From NCBI RefSeq assembly GCF_003323715.1, contig NZ_QOIN01000046.1:1-64000 (forward strand): a stretch of 64,000 nucleotides of DNA, read 5' to 3'. Made by a program: the position numbers and the translations under genes. This document shows, in pieces, positions 32,297 through 41,208 of the stretch. A model generated the notes under the pieces. That model was not told the origin of the DNA and searched no databases. It worked only from the letters and a program-made list of their open reading frames with translations. Each line of letters begins with the position of its first letter. Within the stretch, counting starts at the first letter, position 1. The stretch comes from Streptomyces diacarni (GTDB lineage Bacteria; Actinomycetota; Actinomycetes; Streptomycetales; Streptomycetaceae).

Positions 32297-35200
32297 TTAC
32301 GCGTCCGGCTCCTCCAACATCGCCGTCTGGACCTGTGTCGTCTTGCGGCGGGCGATCCGCACGGCGCGCCCCGGGTTCATGGCCCGGCCCTTGACGTTGC
32401 CCAGCAGGTAGCCTTCCGAGGGCGGGCAGGACAGCAGCAGGGCCGGGGTGTTGACCTCCAGCATCCGCCGCATGAGCATCTCGTTCAGACCGCGCCCGGC
32501 GCCCGAGGCGCCCCGGGTGACGATGATGTGCAAACCGACCTCCCAGCCCAGGGCCAGGTGGTTGAGCAGCGGGTCGAACGGCGCGTTGCCGATGCCGGTG
32601 CCCAGCATGTCGTAGTCGTCGACCAGGATGAACAGCCGCGGTCCCGTCCACCAGTCGGCCTGCTTCATCCGGCCCGGGGCGATGTCCGGGCCCGGCACCC
32701 GGGTCCGCACGGCGCGGGCGGCACCGTCGATGAGGTCCTTGAGCGCGTCGATCGACACCGCGTGGCCCAGCCGGTACTCCTCCGGTACCGCTTCCGCCAG
32801 GTCGCGGCGGTAGTCCACGAGCATGATCCGCGCCTCGGCGGGCGTGTACCGGTCCATGATGGACTTCGCCATCAGCCGCAGCAGGTTGGTCTTGCCGCTC
32901 TCGGTGTCGCCCACGACGACCATGTGCGGGCTCTCGCTGAAGTCGTGCCAGACGACCGACAGCCGCTCCTCCTCCAGGCCGATCGGCACCCGGAAGTCGC
33001 CTCCGGCAGGGGGCAGCTGCGCCGCGGGCAGCTTCGTGGGCAGCACCCGCACCTTGGGGGCCGCGGGGCCCGGCCAGCTCTCCTTGACCGCGGCCACCAG
33101 GCCCGCGATGCCGTCGGAGAGGTCGTCGGCGGACTCCGTGCCGTCGATGCGGGGGAGCGCGGCGAGGTAGTGCAGCTTGCCCTCCCGGGTGAGGCCCCGG
33201 CCCGGGTTGCGCGGCACGGTGGCGGCGCGGCGGGTGTCGATCTCGGAGTCCATCGGGTCACCCATCCGCAGCTCCACATGGGTGCCCGCCTGGTCGCGCA
33301 CGGCGGCGGTGAGCTCCACCCAGCGGGCGGAGGTCACGATGAGGTGGATGCCGTAGTTGAGGCCGCGGGCCGCGATGGCGGCGAACGTCTGGATGTTGCG
33401 GTCGAAGTCCTGGCGGACGGTGGACCAGCCGTCGATGACGAGGAAGACGTCGCCCTGCGGCTGGTCCGCGAACTCGCCGGCGGCGCGGCGGCGGCGGTAG
33501 GTCGGCATGGAGTCGATGCCGTTGTCCAGGAAGAACCGTTCGCGGTCCGCCAGCAGATTGGTGACCTCGGCGATCACCCGGCCCACCCGCTCGGAGTCCA
33601 GCCGTGCCGCGACTCCGGCGGTGTGCGGCAGGTCGGCCAGCGAAGCCAGGGTGCCGCCGCCGAAGTCCAGGCAGTAGAACTGCACCTCGCGCGGGGTGTG
33701 GGTGAGGGCCAGCGCGGTGAGGATCGTGCGCACCACGGTGCTCTTGCCGCTCTGCGGGCCGCCCGCGATGGCCACATGGCCGCCGACGCCCGACAGATCG
33801 ACGGTCAGCAGGTCGCGGAGCTGCTCGAAGGGCTTGTCCACGATACCGATGGGCACCGTCAGCCGTCCGCGCATCGGCCAGCCGACGGTGGTGAGGCCCA
33901 ACTCGGGATCGGGGGTCAGCGGCGGCAGCACCTGGTCGAGGGTCGCGGGCACGCTCAGCGGCGGCAGCCACACCTGGTGTGCGGACGGACCTGCGCCCAG
34001 CAGCCGGTCCACGGCGACGGACAGCAGGGTGTCGCCGCTCTCCTCCTCGGGTTCGGCCTCCGGCTCCGGTTCGGGGTCGGGAAGGTCCGGGAGCTGGCGG
34101 GGCACCACGTAGCCCGCCGTCCACGGCACCGTCTGGCTCGCGACCCGGGCCTGGTTCACGCGGCTGCGCCGGTGCTGGTAGGGGCCGGAGACGTACGCGG
34201 CGCGGAAGCGGGTCAGCGCCTCCACGCCGGACTTCAAGAAGCCGCTGCCGGGCTGCGGCGGGAGCTGGTAGGCGTCCGGGACACCCAGCACACCGCGGCT
34301 CTCCATGGCGGAGAAGGTGCGCAGTCCGATGCGGTACGACAGGTGGCTCTCCAGCTGGTGCATCCGCCCCTCGTCCAGCCGCTGCGAGGCGAGCAGCAGG
34401 TGGACCCCGAGGCTGCGCCCGAGCCGTCCGATCATCACGAACAGCTCCATGAACTCGCGGTGTGCGGAGAGCAGTTCGCTGAACTCGTCGACGATGACGA
34501 ACAGGCTGGGCAACGGCTCCAGCGGGACGCCCGAGGCGCGTGCCTTCTCGTATTCCAGCGCGGAGGTGTAGTTGCCGGCGGCGCGCAGCAGTTCCTGGCG
34601 CCTGATCAGCTCACCGTGCAGGGCGTCCTGCATGCGGCCGACCAGTGCGGCCTCACCGGCGAGGTTGGTGATCACCGCGGAGACGTGGGGCAGCTCGTCG
34701 AGACCGAGGAAGGTGGCGCCGCCCTTGAAGTCCACCAGCACGAAGTTGAGTGTTTCCGAGGAGTTCGACAGCGCGAGCGCCAGCACCAGGGTGCGCAGCA
34801 GTTCGCTCTTGCCGGAGCCGGTGGCCCCGATGAGCATGCCGTGCGGACCCGTGCCGCCCTGCGCGGACTCCTTGATGTCCAGTTCCACCGGAGTGCCGTC
34901 GGGGCCGACCGCGATCGGCACCTTGAGCCGGTTGGACCCGGTGCTCTGCTGCCACAGGCTCTGCGGGTCGTGCCGGTACAGGTCGGTGATGCCCAGCAGG
35001 GTGGACAGCTCGACGTCCGAGGAGAGCGGTTCCGCGGAGTCGCCGCCGCCCGTGCCCATCCGGTACGGGGCCAGCCGCTTGGCCAGCGCCGTCGCGCTGA
35101 TCGTCCCCATGGGGTCGGGGCGGCCGAGTCGGGTGGTCTGCTCCTTGCGCTCGCGGTCGGTGCGGACCAGTGCGAAGGAGTCCTCGCTCACGTCGAACCG

Positions 35201-36283
35201 GAGGGTGACCCGTCCGGGGCGCCAGCTCAGCGCACCGGTGAGGTCCAGCACGACGGCGTTGCGGAAGCCCGCGCCGTCCAGCCGGTGACGGGCGGGTACG
35301 GAGCCCCCGTCGAGCACGATCACGGTGTACGGCTCGTCGCGTCCCGGCGGTGCGTCGGGGTCGAAGGACGGCCGCTCCAGGAACTCGGCGCCGAGCAGGT
35401 CCTCCAGTTCGTTGAAGGCCGAGACGAACATCCGGGCCGGCCCGGCGCCGTCGCTCTCCTGGGGGTGCAGGTTGTGCGGCAGCCACTTCACCCATTCCCA
35501 GTCGGCCCGCCGCTCGTCGGACACGCACAGCGCCACCCACACGTCGTCGGGGGCGTGGAAGGTCACGAGCTGCGCCACGATCGCGCGGGCCAGAGAGCGG
35601 ATGCGGTCCTCGTCGCCGCGGAAGAGCACCCGCGCCCAGGCCCGCAGATAGATGGCTATGGGCTGCTCGGGCACGGTGGAGTAGGCCCGGATGAAGCTGC
35701 GCAGGGCGTGGGCCGACAGCGGTTCCAGGTCCTCGACCGGGGTGGTCGAGGTGGGCGTCAGCCGCAGGCCCAGCTTCTGTTCCCCGACGGCCACCCGTAT
35801 CTCGCCGAAGTCGGTGTCCTGCGGACGGCGCTCCCACAGCCGCGTGGTGCCCGCGAGCTGCCATAGGGCGGAGGGCGGCGGGTGCCGCCAGGCCAGCGCC
35901 TTCTGCTGGTCGACGACCGCGGCCCGCACCTTGCGCCGGATCTGGGTCAGGTAGCGCAGGTAGTCGCGGCGCTCACCCTTGAGCCGCTGTTTGCGCTCGC
36001 TGGCCTTGCGCATCATCTGGCCCAGCATCATGGCCGCCGAGGACAGCACCATCAAGCCCATGGCCAGGTACATGTAGTGGCTGCCGCGGCCACCGCCCAT
36101 ACCCGGTCTCATCAGCATGAGCATCATGGACACCGACATCAGCGCCATGGGCAGGTAGGTCCAGATCGCGGAGCTGTCCGGCACGACCTCGGGCAGTGTC
36201 GGCGGCTCCTGCAGTTGCAGTTCGCCGTCCGGCATCTCGGGGCCGCGCCGACGCGCCGGGCGGCGGAACAGGACGACGCTCAA
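32297..36283 (-). CDS. eccC: Type VII secretion ATPase EccC
   Basis: A 1,328-aa FtsK/SpoIIIE-type motor, undivided (EccCa and EccCb in one chain). TTG 36283 has GAGGAGAA upstream. Two N-terminal membrane helices (IWTYLPMALMSVSMMLMLM and YMYLAMGLMVLSSAAMMLG, Met-rich) anchor it. A regulatory domain follows, then three ATPase domains with Walker A GATGSGKS (about 482), GGPQSGKS (about 842) and GDTESGKT (about 1128). Walker B is FVIVDEF in the first, FLVIDGW in the second and FILVDDYD in the third, so only the first has the full DE pair. It should recognise WXG100 substrates through the last domain and drive export with EccB and EccD. It is divergent from eccD. Confidence 0.96.
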   Translation of the reverse strand: MSVVLFRRPARRRGPEMPDGELQLQEPPTLPEVVPDSSAIWTYLPMALMSVSMMLMLMRPGMGGGRGSHYMYLAMGLMVLSSAAMMLGQMMRKASERKQRLKGERRDYLRYLTQIRRKVRAAVVDQQKALAWRHPPPSALWQLAGTTRLWERRPQDTDFGEIRVAVGEQKLGLRLTPTSTTPVEDLEPLSAHALRSFIRAYSTVPEQPIAIYLRAWARVLFRGDEDRIRSLARAIVAQLVTFHAPDDVWVALCVSDERRADWEWVKWLPHNLHPQESDGAGPARMFVSAFNELEDLLGAEFLERPSFDPDAPPGRDEPYTVIVLDGGSVPARHRLDGAGFRNAVVLDLTGALSWRPGRVTLRFDVSEDSFALVRTDRERKEQTTRLGRPDPMGTISATALAKRLAPYRMGTGGGDSAEPLSSDVELSTLLGITDLYRHDPQSLWQQSTGSNRLKVPIAVGPDGTPVELDIKESAQGGTGPHGMLIGATGSGKSELLRTLVLALALSNSSETLNFVLVDFKGGATFLGLDELPHVSAVITNLAGEAALVGRMQDALHGELIRRQELLRAAGNYTSALEYEKARASGVPLEPLPSLFVIVDEFSELLSAHREFMELFVMIGRLGRSLGVHLLLASQRLDEGRMHQLESHLSYRIGLRTFSAMESRGVLGVPDAYQLPPQPGSGFLKSGVEALTRFRAAYVSGPYQHRRSRVNQARVASQTVPWTAGYVVPRQLPDLPDPEPEPEAEPEEESGDTLLSVAVDRLLGAGPSAHQVWLPPLSVPATLDQVLPPLTPDPELGLTTVGWPMRGRLTVPIGIVDKPFEQLRDLLTVDLSGVGGHVAIAGGPQSGKSTVVRTILTALALTHTPREVQFYCLDFGGGTLASLADLPHTAGVAARLDSERVGRVIAEVTNLLADRERFFLDNGIDSMPTYRRRRAAGEFADQPQGDVFLVIDGWSTVRQDFDRNIQTFAAIAARGLNYGIHLIVTSARWVELTAAVRDQAGTHVELRMGDPMDSEIDTRRAATVPRNPGRGLTREGKLHYLAALPRIDGTESADDLSDGIAGLVAAVKESWPGPAAPKVRVLPTKLPAAQLPPAGGDFRVPIGLEEERLSVVWHDFSESPHMVVVGDTESGKTNLLRLMAKSIMDRYTPAEARIMLVDYRRDLAEAVPEEYRLGHAVSIDALKDLIDGAARAVRTRVPGPDIAPGRMKQADWWTGPRLFILVDDYDMLGTGIGNAPFDPLLNHLALGWEVGLHIIVTRGASGAGRGLNEMLMRRMLEVNTPALLLSCPPSEGYLLGNVKGRAMNPGRAVRIARRKTTQVQTAMLEEPDA

Positions 36284-36408
36284 CGCCGGTTCTCCTCACG
36301 GGGCGGGGCACAGTCGGTGGGGGGAACGCCCTCGGTCCGTGGGCGTTCCGGCGCGTCCGCGCTGACGATCAGGGTCCGCCCTGACGACCAGAGTGAACTC
36401 TGCATACT

Positions 36409-36418
36409 TGGTATACCA
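36409..36418. promoter_or_regulatory. Palindrome in the eccC-eccD divergent region
   Basis: TGGTATACCA is a perfect 10-bp palindrome in the 291-base gap between the divergent eccC and eccD genes, surrounded by A/T-richer sequence. It could be an operator controlling both directions. No other strong element was seen in this gap. Confidence 0.4.
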
Positions 36419-36574
36419 GTTCTCGGAGTCGGCCCGTGATGCGCACCCACCCTGATGTGGGGGTACTGCACACATCTATGATGACGTCTCGTCAGCGCCC
36501 CTCGCCCCGTGCGGGCACAACCAAGACCCGGGAAGCCCCCGCGCAGACCCCCGGAAGAAGCGTGAGCCAGCCCG

Positions 36575-37975
36575 ATGACTGACAACCAGGTGGCAGGTCT
36601 GTGCCGCCTGACCATATGTGCGCCGGCCAAGTCCATCGACCTCGCGGTGCCCTCCGACGTGCCGGTGGTCGACCTGCTGCCCGCCGTCCTCGGCTACAGC
36701 GCCGACAACCTCGCGGAAAGCGGCATCGACCACGGCGGCTGGGTACTGCAGCGCCTCGGCGGGGAGCCGATGGACGAGGAGCGCACCCTCGACTCCTACG
36801 ACCTGCGCGACGGCGAGACCCTCTACCTCCGGCCGCGCATCGATGCCCTCCCCGAGGTCCACCTCGACGACCTGGTGGACGGCATATCCACCACCATGCA
36901 GGACCGGCCGCACGGCTGGAGCCCGCGGGCCAGCGCCCGGCTGCTGATCGGCTTCGCCGTCACCGCGCTGCTGGCCGGAGCGGTCGTCCTCGCCCTGCCC
37001 GGCGGCTCCACCGGCCTGCGTGCCCTCGGTGCCGCCGCGGCCGGGCTGCTGCTGATCGCCGGGGCCGGTTCGGCCAGCCGCGCGGTGGGTGACGCCGGGG
37101 CGGGCGCGGCTCTCGGCATCATGGTGGGCCCGTACCTCGCTCTCGCCGGCTGGCTGTTGCCCGGCGGCGACATGGGGGGCCCGCACAGCCACGAGGTGCT
37201 GGGCGCCCGACTGCTCGCCGCCTGCGCCGCGGGCGCGGGCGGCGCGATCGTCGCCCTCGCCGCCGTGGCGTCCTTCGCGGCGCTCTTCCTCGGCCTCGCC
37301 GTGGTCATGGCCTTCGGGACCCTCGCCGGCGCCTTGATGGTCCTCACCGACTTGGGACCGTCCAACGTGGCCAGCATTCTCGCCCTGTTGGCCGTCCTCC
37401 TCGGGGCTTTCGTCCCCTCGCTGGCGTTCCGGATGTCCGGGATGCGCATGCCTCCGCTGCCGACCAACGCCGACCTGCTCCAGGAGGGCATCGAGCCGCA
37501 CCCCACGTCCGTGGTCTCCGCGCGGGCGGTGCTCGCCGATGGCTGGATGAGCTCGCTGTACGGAGCGGTGGGTGCCGTGTGCGCGGTCTGCCTGGCGCTG
37601 CTCACCCACGACGGCGGGCTCGCCGAGGTCATCACGTCCGTCGTGCTCACGCTGCTGCTGTTGCTGCACGGCCGTGGGCTGGGGAACGTGTGGCAGCGAC
37701 TCTCCCTCTTCGCCCCGGGGGCGGGCGGCCTGCTGATGCTGGTCCTCTTCCGGGCCGTGACCTACTCGCCGGACAGCCGGCTGCTGCTGGTCGCGAGCCT
37801 GCTGGCGGCCACCGCGGGCATCGCCATCGCCTCGTGGACCGTGCCTGGCCGGCGGCTCGTCCCGTACTGGGGCCGGGCCGCGGAGATCCTGCACTCGGCG
37901 ACCGCGCTCGCCCTGCTGCCGCTGGCCCTGTGGGTGCTCGGGGTGTACGGCGCCCTGCGCGGCCTGAACGGCTGA
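36575..37975 (+). CDS. eccD: Type VII secretion membrane channel protein EccD
   Basis: A 466-aa protein from ATG 36575. The N-terminal 95 residues are the ubiquitin-like YukD domain (CRLTICAPAKSIDLAVPSDVPVVDLLPAVLGY, LDSYDLRDGETLYLRP). About 11 transmembrane helices follow, the EccD layout. A short basic/polar cytosolic loop (FRMSGMRMPPLPTNADLLQEGIEPHP) splits them. EccD is the main membrane-spanning part of the ESX pore. It is followed 24 bases later by eccB, so the two are co-transcribed. The proposed start lacks a well-placed ribosome site. Confidence 0.94.
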   Translation: MTDNQVAGLCRLTICAPAKSIDLAVPSDVPVVDLLPAVLGYSADNLAESGIDHGGWVLQRLGGEPMDEERTLDSYDLRDGETLYLRPRIDALPEVHLDDLVDGISTTMQDRPHGWSPRASARLLIGFAVTALLAGAVVLALPGGSTGLRALGAAAAGLLLIAGAGSASRAVGDAGAGAALGIMVGPYLALAGWLLPGGDMGGPHSHEVLGARLLAACAAGAGGAIVALAAVASFAALFLGLAVVMAFGTLAGALMVLTDLGPSNVASILALLAVLLGAFVPSLAFRMSGMRMPPLPTNADLLQEGIEPHPTSVVSARAVLADGWMSSLYGAVGAVCAVCLALLTHDGGLAEVITSVVLTLLLLLHGRGLGNVWQRLSLFAPGAGGLLMLVLFRAVTYSPDSRLLLVASLLAATAGIAIASWTVPGRRLVPYWGRAAEILHSATALALLPLALWVLGVYGALRGLNG

Positions 37976-37999
37976 CGGCCCGAACCGGAGGAACGCACA

Positions 38000-39469
38000 G
38001 TGCAGTCCAAGCGCGACCAGGTCCAGGCGCACATGTTCGTCATGGGGCGGCTGACCTCGGGCATGCTGCGCGCCGACCCCGACGCCCCCGAGAGCCCCCA
38101 GGGCAGGACCAACCGCGGGGTGGTCATCAGCATCGTCATCGCCCTCCTGATCTGCGCGGGTTCCTTCGTCTTCGGACTGATCAAGCCGGGCACGAAGGAC
38201 TCCTGGCGCGAGCAGAACACGCTGGTGGTCGACAAGGACACGGGCGGCCGCTACCTCTACCTCGGGGGGCGGCTGCGCCCGGTGCGCAACTACACCTCGG
38301 CGCGGCTGCTCCTGGGCGCGGACCTGAAGACCGCGTCCGTCGGCAGTAAATCGCTCGGCGGCACCGCGCACGGTGCGCCCGTGGGCATCGTCGGTGCCCC
38401 CGACAACGTGCCGGACAGCGGCTCCCTGTCCTCGGACCCGTGGCAGGTGTGCTCGGCCGAGGGCGACGGCGGGACCGCCACGGCGCTGGCCGTCGGCAAG
38501 GACATCGACGGCAAGGGCCTGGGCGGCTCGGAGGGGCTGCTGGTCACCGGGTCGGGCAAGGCCCAGTACCTGGTGTGGCAGGGCAGCAAGTTGCGCCTTG
38601 ACGTGGACAGCGGGGCGCGGGAAGCCCTCGGTTACGGCTCGCGCCGCTCGCTGCGGGTGTCGGCGGCGCTGCTCAACTCGCTGCCCTCAGGGCCCGACCT
38701 CGTCGCCCCCGACATCCCGCGGCGCGGCAGCCCCGGCCCGTCCCTGGGCGGTGGGAAGACCCGGGTAGGCCAGGTCTTCCGGGCGTCCGCGCCCGGCGGC
38801 GAACCCCGCTACTACGTGTTGCGCAAGGAGGGGCTGACCCCGGTCAACGCCACCGTGGCCGCGCTGCTCCTCGGCAACCCGCAGACCAAGGAGAAGGCGT
38901 ACGCGGGCGGTGGGGTCAACGCCGTCCCGCTGGGTGCCGACGCGGTGATCGGGCATCTGGCGCCGGGCGCCGAGGGCGGGGACACGCGCACGGACCTTCC
39001 CGAGAGCCCGCCGAAGGCGGTCGAGCCGGGCACGGACGAGGCTCCGTGCGTCGGTATCCGGTCGGGTGAGGACGGCACCCGGGTGAGTGTGTCCCTGGCG
39101 GACGTCGCAAGCATCGGCCGGGCCGCGCAGGCCGCCCCGGAGGCGTTGACTCCGGCCTGCGTGAAGGCCGACCGGATCGTGGTGCCGCCGGGCGGCGGGG
39201 CCCTGGTCCACGCCCTGAGCGCGGACGGCTCCAACGTCGGCAGCACGGTGTACCTGGTGACGGACAGCGGGGTGAAGTACCGGGTGCCGACGGCCGACGC
39301 GCTGAAGGCGCTGGGATACACCACGAGCCAGGCGCAGCGGCTTCCCTCGTCGCTGTTGTCGATGTTGCCGACCGGGCCGGATCTGACGCCCTCGGCGGCG
39401 AAGTCGGGCCGGTCCAAGGCGACAACTCCGCCGTGTGACACAGGCAACAAGAAAGCGGGAAACCCATGA
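38000..39469 (+). CDS. eccB: Type VII secretion protein EccB
   Basis: A 489-aa protein from GTG 38000 with GGAGGA seven bases upstream. The N-terminus (QSKRDQVQAHMFVMGRLTSG, MLRADPDAPESP) is a hallmark of EccB. One transmembrane helix (about 41-63) anchors a large outside domain with repeats of the type 'VSAALLNSLPSGPDL' and 'LPSSLLSMLPTGPDL'. Cysteines at CSAEG, APCVG and PACVK may form disulfides. EccB forms part of the ESX core complex with EccC and EccD. A gap of 272 bases with a promoter follows. Confidence 0.95.
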   Translation: MQSKRDQVQAHMFVMGRLTSGMLRADPDAPESPQGRTNRGVVISIVIALLICAGSFVFGLIKPGTKDSWREQNTLVVDKDTGGRYLYLGGRLRPVRNYTSARLLLGADLKTASVGSKSLGGTAHGAPVGIVGAPDNVPDSGSLSSDPWQVCSAEGDGGTATALAVGKDIDGKGLGGSEGLLVTGSGKAQYLVWQGSKLRLDVDSGAREALGYGSRRSLRVSAALLNSLPSGPDLVAPDIPRRGSPGPSLGGGKTRVGQVFRASAPGGEPRYYVLRKEGLTPVNATVAALLLGNPQTKEKAYAGGGVNAVPLGADAVIGHLAPGAEGGDTRTDLPESPPKAVEPGTDEAPCVGIRSGEDGTRVSVSLADVASIGRAAQAAPEALTPACVKADRIVVPPGGGALVHALSADGSNVGSTVYLVTDSGVKYRVPTADALKALGYTTSQAQRLPSSLLSMLPTGPDLTPSAAKSGRSKATTPPCDTGNKKAGNP

Positions 39470-39605
39470 GCACGGCAACGCGTCTTTCTCATCGGTATAT
39501 CGACATTTGAGGAAAGCCTGAGGACGTGTCACGGCACGTCAAGTACCGCAAGACCAGGCAAAGATGGTGGTGCGGGCGCATAGTGGCATTTCTCGCCGAG
39601 GAACG

Positions 39606-39634
39606 TTGCTCACGCTTTGCGACCCTTCTACCAT
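39606..39634 (+). promoter_or_regulatory. Promoter upstream of the WXG100-type genes
   Basis: TTGCTC (39606-39611) and TACCAT (39629-39634) are spaced by 17 bp, 107 bases before the first small substrate gene. This would allow the substrate genes to be expressed separately from eccD-eccB. Confidence 0.5.
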
Positions 39635-39741
39635 CCTTGTCAGGACCAACCAACTGGATGAGGATGCCTCCGCATCCGGTTACGCAACCGCGCCGGCGCC
39701 TCGGGCCTGGCGGGGAGATTTCCACCGGAAGGGGCCGGCCC

Positions 39742-40092
39742 ATGACGGGTATGCAGCGGGCAGAGGAACAGGCGACACGCAACGGTATTCAGGCCCTTGA
39801 GATGGCCTTCTCGGGCGTCCAAAGCCGCCGTCAGGATGTCGAGAACACCAAGCACGGCATGATCTCGGCGCTCCAGGGCAGTGACGGTGGCGCCTTTCAG
39901 AAGCTGCTGGACTCCTGGGACGAGCACGCCGAGATCATCTCGAAGAACCTCCAGGACATGATCAACCAGCTCAACGAGACACTTCGCGGCCAGGGGCTGA
40001 CCCAGGGTTCGTCGAACGACGCCATCAACCAGGCGTACTCCCAGTCGCAGTCGATCTTCGACGGCCTGATGGGCAGCACCGCCGGACAGTGA
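39742..40092 (+). CDS. WXG100-type protein lacking the W-x-G motif
   Basis: A 116-aa, almost wholly helical protein from ATG 39742 after GGAAGGGG. It has the two-helix hairpin layout of EsxA/EsxB proteins, but the turn reads LQGSDGGAFQKLLDSW, with SDG in place of W-x-G. It lies 84 bases ahead of a canonical W-E-G partner, so the two probably form a heterodimer that is exported by the ESX machine. No clear YxxxD/E export motif is seen at its C-terminus; its partner has one. Confidence 0.8.
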   Translation: MTGMQRAEEQATRNGIQALEMAFSGVQSRRQDVENTKHGMISALQGSDGGAFQKLLDSWDEHAEIISKNLQDMINQLNETLRGQGLTQGSSNDAINQAYSQSQSIFDGLMGSTAGQ

Positions 40093-40176
40093 CCGCCCGG
40101 GCCGGTACCGCTCCGGCCCGCCGCAGCCGCAACCGAAACGCCGTACCGACAGCCATTCAGGGAGACGAGGTCACTG

Positions 40177-40497
40177 ATGCCGGACAACCTCACTGACGGA
40201 TATATCTACGTCAGCTATGCCCACGTCGACAACGCCGTCGAGGACATGCGCCTTCAGACGCGCGAGATCGAGAAGATCATCAACAGCCTGAACGACGAAC
40301 TCCAGGCGCTGAAGAACTCCTGGGAAGGCGACGACCGCCAGGTCTACGACGAGAAGCAGGCGGCGTGGAACCAGGCCGTCACCAATATGGCCAAGTGGCT
40401 CAATGACAACGCGGCCACGCTGAACAACATCCGCGACCTCTACACGCACAACGAGCGCCAGCAGACGCAGAGCTGGCAGGACGTCAAGATCGGCTGA
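40177..40497 (+). CDS. WXG100-family protein (EsxA/EsxB-like)
   Basis: A 106-aa helical hairpin protein from ATG 40177. The W-x-G turn is LKNSWEGDDRQVYDEK and the C-terminal YTHNE fits the YxxxD/E export signal of type VII substrates. It pairs with the preceding SDG-type protein. Length and motif spacing are normal for the family. It should be secreted as a heterodimer by the adjacent EccBCD complex. Confidence 0.92.
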   Translation: MPDNLTDGYIYVSYAHVDNAVEDMRLQTREIEKIINSLNDELQALKNSWEGDDRQVYDEKQAAWNQAVTNMAKWLNDNAATLNNIRDLYTHNERQQTQSWQDVKIG

Positions 40498-40593
40498 TCC
40501 GACGTTGCTCGGGCGGTCGTCCCACGACGAGCTTCACGTGGGGCGGCCGCCTGTTGTCGTCGCCCGGACCGTGACGGAGGAAGAGGCAGGGAT

Positions 40594-41106
40594 ATGGCCG
40601 AAGGCAATCAGCCCCCGACGCAGCTCAACAAGGAATGGCTCCAGAATTTCAAGGACCACGACATAGCGGCTTTCCGGGACGCACTCAAGGTGGTGTCCGG
40701 GGACAGCACGGGAGACCCGGTGATTCCCGGCATGTTGTCCCTGAAAGGCGACAACGGGGCTATCGACGGTCTTCCCTACGGTACCCCCGTCCCGCTCGCG
40801 ATCGGGAACCTCGCGAAGGACGAGGACAGCAACGGGGACCGGGTGAACAGCGCCGTCGTGGAGATGGTGAACGCTCTTGAGGGGATTCTCACCAGCCACA
40901 AGGAGCTGTTCAAGGACATCGACTCCGCCTTGGAGGAGACCATCGAGACCCTGTTGAAGACACAGGGGGAGAGCCTGGATTCCATCGAGGGCCAGAAACT
41001 CTTCGAGATCTTCGAGGACGAGGACGTCGAGACCGACCTCACGACCACGCCGAGCGAGGACGACAGCGGCGGGGGCGGCGACGACGAGGACGACGAAGAC
41101 GAGTAG
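40594..41106 (+). CDS. Acidic type VII-associated protein
   Basis: A 170-aa protein from ATG 40594 with GAGGAAGAGG upstream. The first 65 residues contain a compact part (NKEWLQNFKDHDIAAFRDALKVV, PGMLSLKG), then a helix (VNSAVVEMVNALEGILTSHKELFKDIDSALEETIETLL) and a highly acidic tail (EIFEDEDVETDL, ending in DDEDDEDE). The helix plus tail recalls WXG100-like pairing helices. It lies between the small WXG100 genes and the AAWKG-family gene and is probably a co-exported partner or chaperone. I do not recognise a named family. Confidence 0.7.
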   Translation: MAEGNQPPTQLNKEWLQNFKDHDIAAFRDALKVVSGDSTGDPVIPGMLSLKGDNGAIDGLPYGTPVPLAIGNLAKDEDSNGDRVNSAVVEMVNALEGILTSHKELFKDIDSALEETIETLLKTQGESLDSIEGQKLFEIFEDEDVETDLTTTPSEDDSGGGGDDEDDEDE

Positions 41107-41208
41107 ACCTCCGCCGCGCCCACGCCGCCACACGGGCGGCGTCTGCCTGCCGATCCACGTCGCCGCCCCTTCCCGCCCGCTGATCCCGCCCGTTGATGGA
41201 GTCCCGCC

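Noticed and set aside
32528..35866. Plus-strand frame of 1,112 codons opposite eccC
   Set aside because: It mirrors the EccC coding strand, which has three Walker motifs. No family features appear in the antisense product.
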